The notes under the pieces: generated by a model | What the model was told of the DNA's origin: nothing | What the model saw: the letters and a program-made list of their open reading frames with translations, nothing else | Database searches by the model: none | NCBI GenBank assembly: GCA_019752775.1 | Contig: JAIELU010000046.1 | Coordinates: 1-9,534 of the forward strand | Origin: Campylobacterales bacterium | GTDB lineage: Bacteria; Campylobacterota; Campylobacteria; Campylobacterales; Arcobacteraceae | Direction: 5' to 3' | DNA: 9,534 nucleotides | Shown: positions 1-6,446 of the stretch, piece by piece | Numbering within the stretch: position 1 is the stretch's first letter | Layout of the letters: every line of letters begins with the position of its first letter | Program-made: the position numbers and the translations under genes

Positions 1-2
1 AT

Positions 3-1064
3 TTTGATTCAGAATATTTTCAAAAGATTTTAAGATTTTATTATAAAAAATTTAGTTTATATCTTCCAAGTGAAGTGATTGCTGCAAACATAGAAGAGTT
101 TCAAAATAATCTTTTAAATTCACTTTTGACTACTTATGAAGCCCATCAAGATTTTATGAAAAAGCTTGATTATAATTCAATTATTAATGATTTTATATTT
201 TCACAAGAAAATTTAACAAATACAAATATTGAAATAATTTTTCAACTTTTATATTTTGATGAAAATATTCCTATTTATAAATATTATCATATTGCTCAAA
301 TACTCACTCAATATAATCCTATAAAAAATGATTATCACGAATATTTTAAATTAGCAATTTTTGATTTGTGTATAAATAAATCAATTAATTATAAATATAT
401 TTCAGAAATAGAAGATATTTTAACAAAAATTTATGCCTATGTAAATGAGTATAAAATTGCTTCTCATTTATTATCTGTTTATGCAAAAATATACTTAAGT
501 CTCTCTCTTTTTTATTCAACGAATCAAATAGATTTAGAAAAAGCAAAAAAGTTATATGCTACTTTTATACAAATTAATGGTTTAGAAATTCTTCATAATG
601 AATACAATCAAATAAATTCTAAGATTTTAAATAATATTCAGTTATCAACAGATTTGGTTTTAGATGAATTTTTAAAAAATAAATACAAAAGTTTAGAAAA
701 TGAATTTTCAATAATTAAAAATAAAATTAATCAAAATACTTTAATAGATGATATAAAATCTCCTTTAGAAAGTTTTATTTCAAATACTATATTTCATGGT
801 TTATGTGAAACAACTATTTTAGAAACAACTCAAGAATTAACTAATTTAGAAGCAGGTTTTGAAGATCATCAAATTATTTTATCAAGATATATTATTAGAT
901 TCATTTTTACAACTATTTATAAAGCAAATTTTTTATTAATTTTAGAAGAAAATGAAGTTTTTATTAGAGAAAATATTTACAAAATAATAGATAATTTTAA
1001 AGAAAAAAATATGAAATTTAATCTTCTAATAAATGAAGATGATGAAATTAACATAAAGTATTGA
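3..1064 (+). CDS. Protein of unknown function, 5' end missing
   Basis: I do not recognise this protein. The reading frame is open all the way to the left edge. A GTG at 75 could be read as a start, but it has no convincing ribosome-binding site, and the 24 codons before it are also open and look like coding sequence. I therefore treat the gene as truncated, with 353 residues visible. No signal peptide or obvious membrane span is seen. The composition (many I, N, L, K, E, Y) and spacing of hydrophobic residues suggest a mostly helical, soluble protein. The stretch encoded by about 450-590, with repeated Ala/Leu/Tyr and a DLEKAKKLY segment, resembles a TPR-like helical hairpin, but this is weak. 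It ends in an acidic tail. The stop is 5 bases before the ATG of the HDOD gene, so the two are probably co-transcribed, and a role in the same signalling process is possible but unproven. Confidence 0.75.
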   Translation, partial: FDSEYFQKILRFYYKKFSLYLPSEVIAANIEEFQNNLLNSLLTTYEAHQDFMKKLDYNSIINDFIFSQENLTNTNIEIIFQLLYFDENIPIYKYYHIAQILTQYNPIKNDYHEYFKLAIFDLCINKSINYKYISEIEDILTKIYAYVNEYKIASHLLSVYAKIYLSLSLFYSTNQIDLEKAKKLYATFIQINGLEILHNEYNQINSKILNNIQLSTDLVLDEFLKNKYKSLENEFSIIKNKINQNTLIDDIKSPLESFISNTIFHGLCETTILETTQELTNLEAGFEDHQIILSRYIIRFIFTTIYKANFLLILEENEVFIRENIYKIIDNFKEKNMKFNLLINEDDEINIKY

Positions 1065-1069
1065 TATTC

Positions 1070-1891
1070 ATGAAAAAAGATTTACTAGAAGAGATAAACT
1101 CTTTACCACCACTTCCATCAAGTGTAATTGAACTTGAAAAATATAAAAGTATTGGAAATAACGATATTAAAAAATTAATTTCTATTATTGAAGAAGACCC
1201 TTTAATGATAGTAACTATTTTAAAAATTGCAAATTCTAGTATGTTTGGATTTAAAAGCAGAATCGAGACTTTAAGTAGAGCAATAAATCTACTTGGAATA
1301 AATTTTACAATTTCAATTGCTATTGGTAGTGCAATTCAAAATACAATAAATAGCAATTTATTAGCATATGCTGTAAAAAATGAAGACTTTCTTTTTGTTA
1401 GTGCATTAGCAAGTAATATTGTAAATACTTGGGTTTCAAATATAAATCTTGATTTGAGAAATGAGTTACTTTTACCTGCATTTTTACAAGAAGTTGGGAA
1501 ATTTATCATTTCAGAAGTAATCCAAAAAAATAGAAAATCTGAAGAATTCTTAATGGAATTGGAAGAGTTAAAAGATACAACTTTTTGTGAAAAAGAGTTC
1601 ATGGGATATAGTTGTGCAAGAATTACAGCTAATATTTTTAAACAATGGAACATAAGTCCTAATATAATTATTCCTATTGCCTTTACAGAAAATATTGAAT
1701 CTTGTCCTAATGAGTTTAAAACAAAAGCTCAAATTTTAGAAATCATCAAAATCCTATGTGATATTCGGTATCCATTAAGTGATAAGAATATTGAAAAAGC
1801 ATTAGAAAAAGTTAATTTATATGGTTTTGATATTGAGCATTTTGTAAACTCTATTGATGTTATAAAAGAGGTAATTAATCAAAATTCTTAA
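1070..1891 (+). CDS. HDOD domain-containing protein
   Basis: This encodes a 273-residue protein from the ATG at 1070. A TTG at 1061 would add three residues and overlap the upstream stop, so the ATG is preferred. It is a stand-alone HDOD domain, a relative of HD hydrolases found in bacterial signalling proteins. Family hallmarks are an LPPLPS segment at residues 12-17, the acidic SIIEEDP region near 38-44, KIANSSMFGF at 52-61, and the AINLLGI helix that follows. Where HD-type enzymes carry a metal-binding His-Asp pair, this protein has AFLQEVGKF (about 137-145), so catalytic hydrolase activity is unlikely and a binding or scaffold role is expected. There is no attached receiver, GGDEF or other output domain, and no membrane segment. 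It sits just after an unknown gene in a likely two-gene unit. The partner or signal cannot be told from sequence. Confidence 0.88.
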   Translation: MKKDLLEEINSLPPLPSSVIELEKYKSIGNNDIKKLISIIEEDPLMIVTILKIANSSMFGFKSRIETLSRAINLLGINFTISIAIGSAIQNTINSNLLAYAVKNEDFLFVSALASNIVNTWVSNINLDLRNELLLPAFLQEVGKFIISEVIQKNRKSEEFLMELEELKDTTFCEKEFMGYSCARITANIFKQWNISPNIIIPIAFTENIESCPNEFKTKAQILEIIKILCDIRYPLSDKNIEKALEKVNLYGFDIEHFVNSIDVIKEVINQNS

Positions 1892-1908
1892 CTTACGCAT
1901 AAGTAAGT
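1891..1908. repeat. Short perfect inverted repeat before ispDF
   Basis: ACTTAC (1891-1896) and GTAAGT (1903-1908) form a perfect 6-base inverted repeat around a 6-base spacer. The left arm begins on the last base of the HDOD stop codon. No run of T follows, so it is a poor intrinsic terminator. It covers the place where the -35 element of the promoter at 1915-1920 would lie, so it could be an operator. In DNA this AT-rich it could also be chance. Confidence 0.3.
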
Positions 1909-1927
1909 ATATACTATAATATGTAAC
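1892..1927 (+). promoter_or_regulatory. Probable promoter for the ispDF group
   Basis: A perfect TATAAT lies at 1915-1920 in the only sizeable gap before ispDF, placing the transcription start near 1927 and leaving a leader of about 20 bases. No clear TTGACA is seen at the expected distance (1892-1897 reads CTTACG). That fits this phylum, where the -35 element of vegetative promoters is weakly conserved. The call rests on the -10 match and on location only. Confidence 0.4.
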
Positions 1928-1937
1928 TTTTTTACAC

Positions 1938-1944
1938 AAAGGGG
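1938..1944 (+). promoter_or_regulatory. Ribosome-binding site for the TTG start of ispDF
   Basis: AAAGGGG stands out in AT-rich DNA and is 3 bases from the TTG at 1948 and 6 bases from a second in-frame TTG at 1951. The spacing favours 1951. Either choice gives nearly the same protein, and no in-frame ATG precedes the conserved N-terminal motif. Confidence 0.6.
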
Positions 1945-1947
1945 TTT

Positions 1948-3090
1948 TTGTTGTTAGATGTTACACTAATAGTTTTATGCGCTGGGAATTCTTCGCGGTT
2001 TGAACATAAAACAAAAAAGCAATGGATTAGAATAGAAAATGAACCTTTATGGCTAAATGTCACTAAAAGGTTAGCTTCATTTTCACAATTTAATAATATC
2101 ATTGTGGCTTCCCATGAAGATGAATTAAATTATATGAAAAACTTCACCGATGATTTTACTTTTGTAAAAGGTGGAGAAACTAGACAAAAATCTATTTTAA
2201 ACTGCTTAGAATTTGTAACAACAAAATTTGTAATGATAAGTGATGTAGCACGAGCTTGCATTCCCAAAAGTGTAATTAAAAACCTTTTAAATGAAAAAGA
2301 AAATGCAGATTGTATTGTTCCTGTTTTAAATGTGACAGATACAGTGATTTATGAAACAAATACAATAAATAGAGACTCGGTTAAACTAATTCAAACTCCG
2401 CAACTTTCCCTTACTCAAACTTTAAAAAAAGCCTTAGATACTCAAACTGAATTTACAGATGAAAGTTCTGCTATAAAAGCAATAAATGGAACAATCAAAT
2501 ATATTCAAGGAAGCACTGAAAGTAAAAAACTAACTCTAGGAAATGAACTTGATGAACTTCCTTGTTTAAAAGAACCATCAAATAACTTCTTTACTGGAAC
2601 TGGTTTTGATATTCATGCATTTGAAGAAAATAAAGAGATGTTTTTAGGTGGAGTAAAACTTCCTTATGAATATGGATTTAAAGCTCACAGCGATGGTGAT
2701 GTTTTAATTCACTCTATTATTGATGCGCTTTTAGGAGCTTGTGGAGCTGGAGATATTGGTGAATTTTTTCCCGATACTGATGAAAAATATAAAGGTATTG
2801 ACTCAAAACTTTTATTAGAGCATATTGTTAGATTTATTTACAATGTTGGTTATGAAATTGTAAATATTGATACGACAATAATCGCTCAAAAACCAAAAAT
2901 AAATTCATTTAAACATGAAATAAAAAATTCTTTAGCTGCGTTATTGAATATTGAAAAACAATTTATAAATGTAAAAGCAACAACTGCTGAGAAAATGGGA
3001 TTTATTGGTCGAGCAGAGGGTGTGGCTGTACAAAGTATAGCTACATTGAAATATTATAATTGGAAACAAAATGAACATATTAATTATTGA
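1948..3090 (+). CDS. ispDF: Bifunctional IspD/IspF enzyme of the MEP isoprenoid pathway
   Basis: One 380-residue polypeptide carries two steps of the non-mevalonate pathway in the cytoplasm. The N-terminal half (about 1-205) is MEP cytidylyltransferase (IspD). It shows the nucleotide-binding loop CAGNSSRF (11-18) with the following KKQ (23-25), GGETRQKS (75-82), SDVAR (98-102) in place of the usual DAAR, TDT (130-132) and QTPQ (149-152). The C-terminal half (about 215-372) is MEcPP synthase (IspF), with metal ligands Asp221 and His223 in GFDIHAF and His255 after AHSDGD, plus GDIGEFFPDTD (268-278) and TTAEKMGFIGR (345-355). The fusion is usual in Campylobacterota and some alphaproteobacteria. 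The start is TTG (1948 or 1951). The last 20 bases overlap the start of the response regulator gene, implying coupled translation. Confidence 0.97.
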   Translation: MLLDVTLIVLCAGNSSRFEHKTKKQWIRIENEPLWLNVTKRLASFSQFNNIIVASHEDELNYMKNFTDDFTFVKGGETRQKSILNCLEFVTTKFVMISDVARACIPKSVIKNLLNEKENADCIVPVLNVTDTVIYETNTINRDSVKLIQTPQLSLTQTLKKALDTQTEFTDESSAIKAINGTIKYIQGSTESKKLTLGNELDELPCLKEPSNNFFTGTGFDIHAFEENKEMFLGGVKLPYEYGFKAHSDGDVLIHSIIDALLGACGAGDIGEFFPDTDEKYKGIDSKLLLEHIVRFIYNVGYEIVNIDTTIIAQKPKINSFKHEIKNSLAALLNIEKQFINVKATTAEKMGFIGRAEGVAVQSIATLKYYNWKQNEHINY

Positions 3091-3961
3091 AAATGAGATT
3101 TATCTAGCACAAAAAGTTGTGTCAAGACTGCTTGATGATGGACACAGTTGTGATTATATCGAATCACCAAATATAGATAATCTTACAAAAGATTATGACA
3201 CAATACTTTTATCAACATCTTTGCCATCTGCTTTATGTAAGAATATTATAAAAAAATACTCAGAAAATTCAATTATACTGCTTTTAGTTTCTTATATTTC
3301 AGATGAAACTGTTACCAATCCTATTAAAGATGGTGCAAAAGATTATATTATGAAACCATTTATTATGGATGAATTAATCAGAAAAATTTATCATTACAAA
3401 GATTGTAGAAGTTTAAAAAGAGAGTTGCAAACTTTAAGAGAATATTTTGAATTTACAATGACAGATATTGATACAACAGATACTTTATTACCGCCATCAT
3501 TTCCAACATTAATAGAATCAAATTCTCAGAAATGTGCAGATAAATTGGTTTTTGAACTTTCGAGAAAAATGGATTTACCGATTAATTTTGTCTCTTTAAC
3601 TTCATCATCATGGCAAAAACAGATAAATGCAATACAAGGGAAATCAATTATTTATCTAACAGATTTCCATACTTTGAAGAAAAATGTGAAAGAAAATGTT
3701 ATAAAATTTATCGAAGATAAAAATTGTGTAGTTTCTACATTAGAAACTGAGATTGATTTCCCATATAGAAAAATCGAATTTAACAATGACAACCAACTAA
3801 TTGGTAATTCAAATATTATGACAATAAATGATTATGTAAAAATGATGGTTGTTTCTTATCAAAACAAATATCCAGATACAGAACTATCAAAAAAACTGGG
3901 AATTTCAAGAAAATCTCTTTGGGAAAAAAGAAAAAAACTAGATATAGAAAAGAAGAAATAA
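3071..3961 (+). CDS. HP1021-like atypical (orphan) response regulator
   Basis: This 296-residue protein has an N-terminal receiver-like domain (1-110), a middle region of unclear fold, and a C-terminal Fis/NtrC-type helix-turn-helix (about 252-292, DTELSKKLGISRKSLW). In the receiver the conserved Lys95 (KPF) is present, but the phosphoacceptor aspartate is replaced by Ser48 (ILLSTSLP) and the acidic pocket reads IENE. Phosphorylation by a histidine kinase is therefore unlikely. Length, domain order, the lost aspartate and position directly after ispDF match HP1021 of Helicobacter pylori and Cj1608 of Campylobacter jejuni. Those homologues bind the replication origin and control many genes, and HP1021 has been reported to respond to redox state. 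Cysteines here are at 27, 56, 112, 155 and 219. No histidine kinase gene is nearby. The ATG lies inside the end of ispDF. Confidence 0.88.
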   Translation: MNILIIENEIYLAQKVVSRLLDDGHSCDYIESPNIDNLTKDYDTILLSTSLPSALCKNIIKKYSENSIILLLVSYISDETVTNPIKDGAKDYIMKPFIMDELIRKIYHYKDCRSLKRELQTLREYFEFTMTDIDTTDTLLPPSFPTLIESNSQKCADKLVFELSRKMDLPINFVSLTSSSWQKQINAIQGKSIIYLTDFHTLKKNVKENVIKFIEDKNCVVSTLETEIDFPYRKIEFNNDNQLIGNSNIMTINDYVKMMVVSYQNKYPDTELSKKLGISRKSLWEKRKKLDIEKKK

Positions 3962-3964
3962 GGA
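3960..3964 (+). promoter_or_regulatory. Ribosome-binding site for the TTG start of pgpA
   Basis: AAGGA overlaps the TAA stop of the preceding regulator gene (3959-3961) and stands 6 bases before the TTG at 3971. This spacing supports the TTG as the real start of pgpA. Confidence 0.65.
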
Positions 3965-3970
3965 TTTATT

Positions 3971-4447
3971 TTGAATTTAAGAAAATTTTTTTTAACAGTT
4001 GGTTTTAGTGGTCTAAGTCCAAAAGCCCCTGGAACTGTAGGTTCTTTTGTATCTTTAATTATTGGTTTATTTTTACTTGAATTTTTACATGTATCAACAC
4101 TATTTTTATTAGCTTTATTAATCACAGTAATTGCTATAAAACAAATTGATATTTATGAAAAAGAAGTTGGTATGCACGATGGAAAAGAGATAGTTATTGA
4201 TGAACTAGCAGGAATGTGGATTACACTTGCTATTTGTGGAATTAATAGCTCAAATGTCTTATTTATGGCTCCGATAGCATTTATTTTCTTTAGAATTTTT
4301 GATATATGGAAACCTTCATTTATTGGAAAAATCGACAGAGACGTAAAAGGTGGATTAGGAGTTATGGGAGATGATGTTCTTGCAGGAATTGCTGCTGGAA
4401 TTGCTACTGCTGGAGTTTATCAGTTGATTGAGAAATTTATTTTATAA
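3971..4447 (+). CDS. pgpA: Phosphatidylglycerophosphatase A
   Basis: This 158-residue inner-membrane enzyme removes the phosphate from phosphatidylglycerophosphate to give phosphatidylglycerol. Family motifs are complete: GLSPKAPGTVGS (14-25), the acidic cluster DGKEIVIDE (70-78 with Glu79), the FDIWKP segment (110-115), and KGGLGVMGDDVLAG (126-139). Hydrophobic stretches at about 24-40, 42-58, 82-107 and 136-150 fit a small multi-pass membrane protein, and the length is typical. The start is TTG, set by the AAGGA just before it. It follows the HP1021-like gene by 9 bases and is almost certainly in the same transcript. In C. jejuni pgpA (Cj1610) is likewise close to ispDF and the HP1021 homologue, so the grouping seems old. 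Confidence 0.95.
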   Translation: MNLRKFFLTVGFSGLSPKAPGTVGSFVSLIIGLFLLEFLHVSTLFLLALLITVIAIKQIDIYEKEVGMHDGKEIVIDELAGMWITLAICGINSSNVLFMAPIAFIFFRIFDIWKPSFIGKIDRDVKGGLGVMGDDVLAGIAAGIATAGVYQLIEKFIL

Positions 4448-4493
4448 TAAAAAAAGAATTTACTAAGATATTTATAAATTAAAAAGGATTTAG

Positions 4494-5207
4494 ATGGTTG
4501 AGGCAGTTAATTATTCTTATATAATTAGGCTAGTAAATGAGGAGTTCGATAAACTTCCTATTTCTGGTATTTGTTTCGATTCTATTGATCCAATTTCTTC
4601 TAGTTCAATGCAAAAGATTAACTCAAAGATTAATAAACATACAATTGTTGGTATTCTTTTTTGTCAACCTAGTATTAAATTTGTTAAAGATGAAATACTA
4701 CCTAGTTTAGATTATTTACATCATAGGTCTGGTGATAATATAAACTTTTTTTGTTGTGGTTATGGAGCATATTTGCCACCAGAAAATGAAAATGTTGTTA
4801 TCACAATTGATGGTGTTAAATGGTCTTTTGATAACAAAAGTTTTATTTCTATTATTGAAGAATTTGAACAATCAACTAAATGGAAATATAGTGGGGAAAC
4901 AGAATTATTACTTTTAGACATAATACCTTCGACTAATAGTAAACTTAATATTAAAAATGCCATTGTTTGTAATTTAGAATTAATGTATAAGGATAAGGCT
5001 TTTACATCATCTAGAGCTTTTTTTGAAAATCTAATTAGATATTTTACAAATTCAAAAAATAAGTCTTTACTTGCATATAGTGATACTAAAGGTATAAGTC
5101 AAGGACTTGAATTTCTAAAAAACTCAATACTTGATAATTTACCTTTTAAGTTAAAAGATCTTTACAATTCTACAAAATCTTATGCAATCAAAGATATTAA
5201 AAAATAG
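4494..5207 (+). CDS. Protein of unknown function, probably accessory
   Basis: I do not recognise a named family for this 237-residue protein. The ATG at 4494 has a good AAGGA (4484-4488) 5 bases upstream. No signal peptide or membrane span is seen. The pattern suggests an alpha/beta core: a strand at HTIVGILFCQP (49-59), a helix over 61-76, the block HHRSG (76-80), a strand at NINFFCCGYGAYL (82-94), a segment VVITIDGVKWSF (101-112), a helix, and KWKYSGETELLLL (129-141). The HHRSG, FFCCGYG and KWKYSGETE blocks look like conserved functional sites. Cysteines are at 27, 57, 87, 88 and 159. Two of its four arginine codons are AGG, whereas neighbours use nearly only AGA, a slight sign of different origin. 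It lies between conserved housekeeping blocks, 46 bases after pgpA. A TATAAT at 4443-4448 could give it its own promoter, but that is weak evidence. Confidence 0.85.
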   Translation: MVEAVNYSYIIRLVNEEFDKLPISGICFDSIDPISSSSMQKINSKINKHTIVGILFCQPSIKFVKDEILPSLDYLHHRSGDNINFFCCGYGAYLPPENENVVITIDGVKWSFDNKSFISIIEEFEQSTKWKYSGETELLLLDIIPSTNSKLNIKNAIVCNLELMYKDKAFTSSRAFFENLIRYFTNSKNKSLLAYSDTKGISQGLEFLKNSILDNLPFKLKDLYNSTKSYAIKDIKK

Positions 5208-5327
5208 TTAAAGAGTTTGCTTGTTTTGTGGAAGACCAAGGCGAAGTAAAATTTATTCGTCGTGTACTAAATGTACACTCCCCTTAAATTTTAAACTTCA
5301 ACGCAGAGATTATGCAAAAGAAGTGAA
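5208..5327. other. Spacer between convergent genes, with higher G+C
   Basis: This 120-base gap separates the end of the unknown gene (+) from the end of carA (-). Bases 5213-5310 are about 37% G+C by hand count, clearly above the flanking genes. It holds a perfect inverted repeat (5262-5278) and the outer arm of another (5303-5310). No strand has a convincing start codon with a ribosome-binding site. On the + strand, one frame is open from before 5213 to a TAA at 5285-5287, and a second is open across the rest into carA, so it may be the remains of a gene or a dispersed repeat. No stem followed by a run of T is visible for either direction. Confidence 0.5.
5262..5278. repeat. Perfect inverted repeat GTGTAC/GTACAC
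   Basis: GTGTAC (5262-5267) and GTACAC (5273-5278) are separated by TAAAT. The stem contains four G or C bases per strand-pair set of six, unusual for this AT-rich region. Its place between convergent genes suits a transcript-end hairpin for either side, but neither side has the T-run of a standard intrinsic terminator. Confidence 0.5.
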
Positions 5328-5345
5328 TTATTTCACTATCTCTGC
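5303..5345 (-). repeat. Interrupted inverted repeat spanning the carA stop codon
   Basis: In carA mRNA sense, GCAGAGAT (5345-5338) is followed at once by AGTGAA (5337-5332), a 4-base loop ATAA (5331-5328), TTCACT (5327-5322), an 11-base bulge (5321-5311), and ATCTCTGC (5310-5303). The inner 6-base and outer 8-base pairings are both perfect, so 14 pairs could form with a one-sided bulge. The carA stop TAA sits in the loop. It may stabilise or end the carA transcript. There is no T-run, so a classical intrinsic terminator is not shown. Confidence 0.5.
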
Positions 5346-6446
5346 AAATTGTTTGAAGATATATTTAGACTCATGTGGTCCTGGACTAGCTTCTGGGTGA
5401 TGTTGAACTGAGAATATCTCTTTATTTTTATATTTAACACCTTCAATCGTATTATCAAATAGATTGATATGTGTCACATCAGCAATCTCTACAATATTAT
5501 CAGGAACATTATAGTTATGATTTTGTGCAGTAATTTCTACAACACCGTTATTTGCAACAGGATGGTTACCACCATGTTGTCCAAATTTCAGTTTATAAGT
5601 ATCATATCCATGAGCGATAGAAAGCATTTGATGACCTAAACAAATAGCAAAAATCGGAATATCTATTTTTACTAATTTTTGAACTTGCTCTTTTTCAGCT
5701 ATTAAAGTAAGAGGATCACCTGGACCATTCGATAAGAAAATCCCACCAATTTCTTTTGCTTCAAATCTTGCTATTAAATCATCTGCTTTAAAAGTTGAAG
5801 GAACTACTTCTACTTCAAGACCTGAGTTAACAAGCTCATTTAAAATATTTCTTTTAACTCCAAAATCAATAACAAGAACTTTTTTATCACTCATAACTGC
5901 TTTGTTATAAGCTTTGATAGAGTGATTCCAAGCTCCTGATTTATGAACATAAGACTCTTTTGTTGATACAATTTCAATATAATTTATATCTTCAATTCGT
6001 GGACTTGCTTTTAGTTGTTTTGCTAATTCATCTTTATCAGAAATTTCAGTTGAAGCTATCATCATCATAGCTCCCTCATCTCTAATAATTTTTGTTAAAT
6101 ATCTTGTATCGATTTCACAAATTCCCAAAACTCCATGTTCTTTTAATAAAGAATCTAAATCATTTTGCGCTCTATAATTTGAATATTCAGCATGATAATT
6201 TCTAACTAATACTCCTTTACAATGACATTTTCGGCTTTCCATATCATTGTCATTAACTCCGACATTTCCAATTTCTGGCATTGTAAAAGTTATGAATTGT
6301 CCAGCATAAGAAGGATCTGAAATAATTTCTTGGTATCCAGTTAATGATGTATTAAAAACTATTTCTCCAACAGAAGTTCCAGTTGCACCAAAAGATTTTG
6401 CTTCTAAAAAAGTCCCATTTTCTAAATATATCCATACTTTTTGCAT
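5328..6446 (-). CDS. carA: Carbamoyl-phosphate synthase small (glutaminase) subunit
   Basis: This 372-residue subunit hydrolyses glutamine and passes ammonia to the large subunit CarB, for carbamoyl phosphate used in pyrimidine and arginine synthesis. The N-terminal CarA domain (about 1-150) includes GEIVFNTSLTGYQE (27-40) and DPSYAGQ (44-50). The C-terminal class I glutamine amidotransferase domain (about 187-372) has SNGPGDP (239-245), the nucleophile Cys269 in AICLGHQ, and His350 and Glu352 in HHPEASPGP, completing the triad. Length is normal. Its ATG follows the stop of the DUF507 gene with no base between, and its ribosome-binding site GAGGA (6456-6460) lies inside that gene. carB is not in the window, which is common in this phylum. 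It is the last gene of the minus-strand operon. Confidence 0.97.
   Translation of the reverse strand: MQKVWIYLENGTFLEAKSFGATGTSVGEIVFNTSLTGYQEIISDPSYAGQFITFTMPEIGNVGVNDNDMESRKCHCKGVLVRNYHAEYSNYRAQNDLDSLLKEHGVLGICEIDTRYLTKIIRDEGAMMMIASTEISDKDELAKQLKASPRIEDINYIEIVSTKESYVHKSGAWNHSIKAYNKAVMSDKKVLVIDFGVKRNILNELVNSGLEVEVVPSTFKADDLIARFEAKEIGGIFLSNGPGDPLTLIAEKEQVQKLVKIDIPIFAICLGHQMLSIAHGYDTYKLKFGQHGGNHPVANNGVVEITAQNHNYNVPDNIVEIADVTHINLFDNTIEGVKYKNKEIFSVQHHPEASPGPHESKYIFKQFAEIVK

Noticed and set aside
75..77. GTG as the true start of the first gene
   Set aside because: No ribosome-binding site, and the frame is open with coding-like residues back to the window edge.
1336..1653. 105-residue ORF on the - strand
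   Set aside because: It lies fully inside the HDOD gene, antisense, with no recognisable motif.
1891..1908. Intrinsic terminator after the HDOD gene
   Set aside because: The stem is only 6 pairs, has few G/C pairs, and is not followed by a run of T.
3859..4125. 88-residue ORF on the - strand across the regulator/pgpA junction
   Set aside because: It is antisense to two well-supported genes and is rich in Phe/Ser/Lys as expected from the reverse of AT-rich coding DNA.
4443..4448. Perfect TATAAT at the end of pgpA as a promoter for the next gene
   Set aside because: It overlaps the pgpA stop, has no -35 at a proper distance (TTGATT is only 13 bases upstream), and such matches are common in DNA this AT-rich.
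4760..4963. 67-residue ORF on the - strand inside the unknown gene
   Set aside because: It is a shadow of the sense frame, which has a good ribosome-binding site and protein-like patterns.
5219..5251. Short + strand ORF from the TTG at 5219
   Set aside because: It would encode about 10 residues, with no ribosome-binding site and no sign of a known leader peptide.
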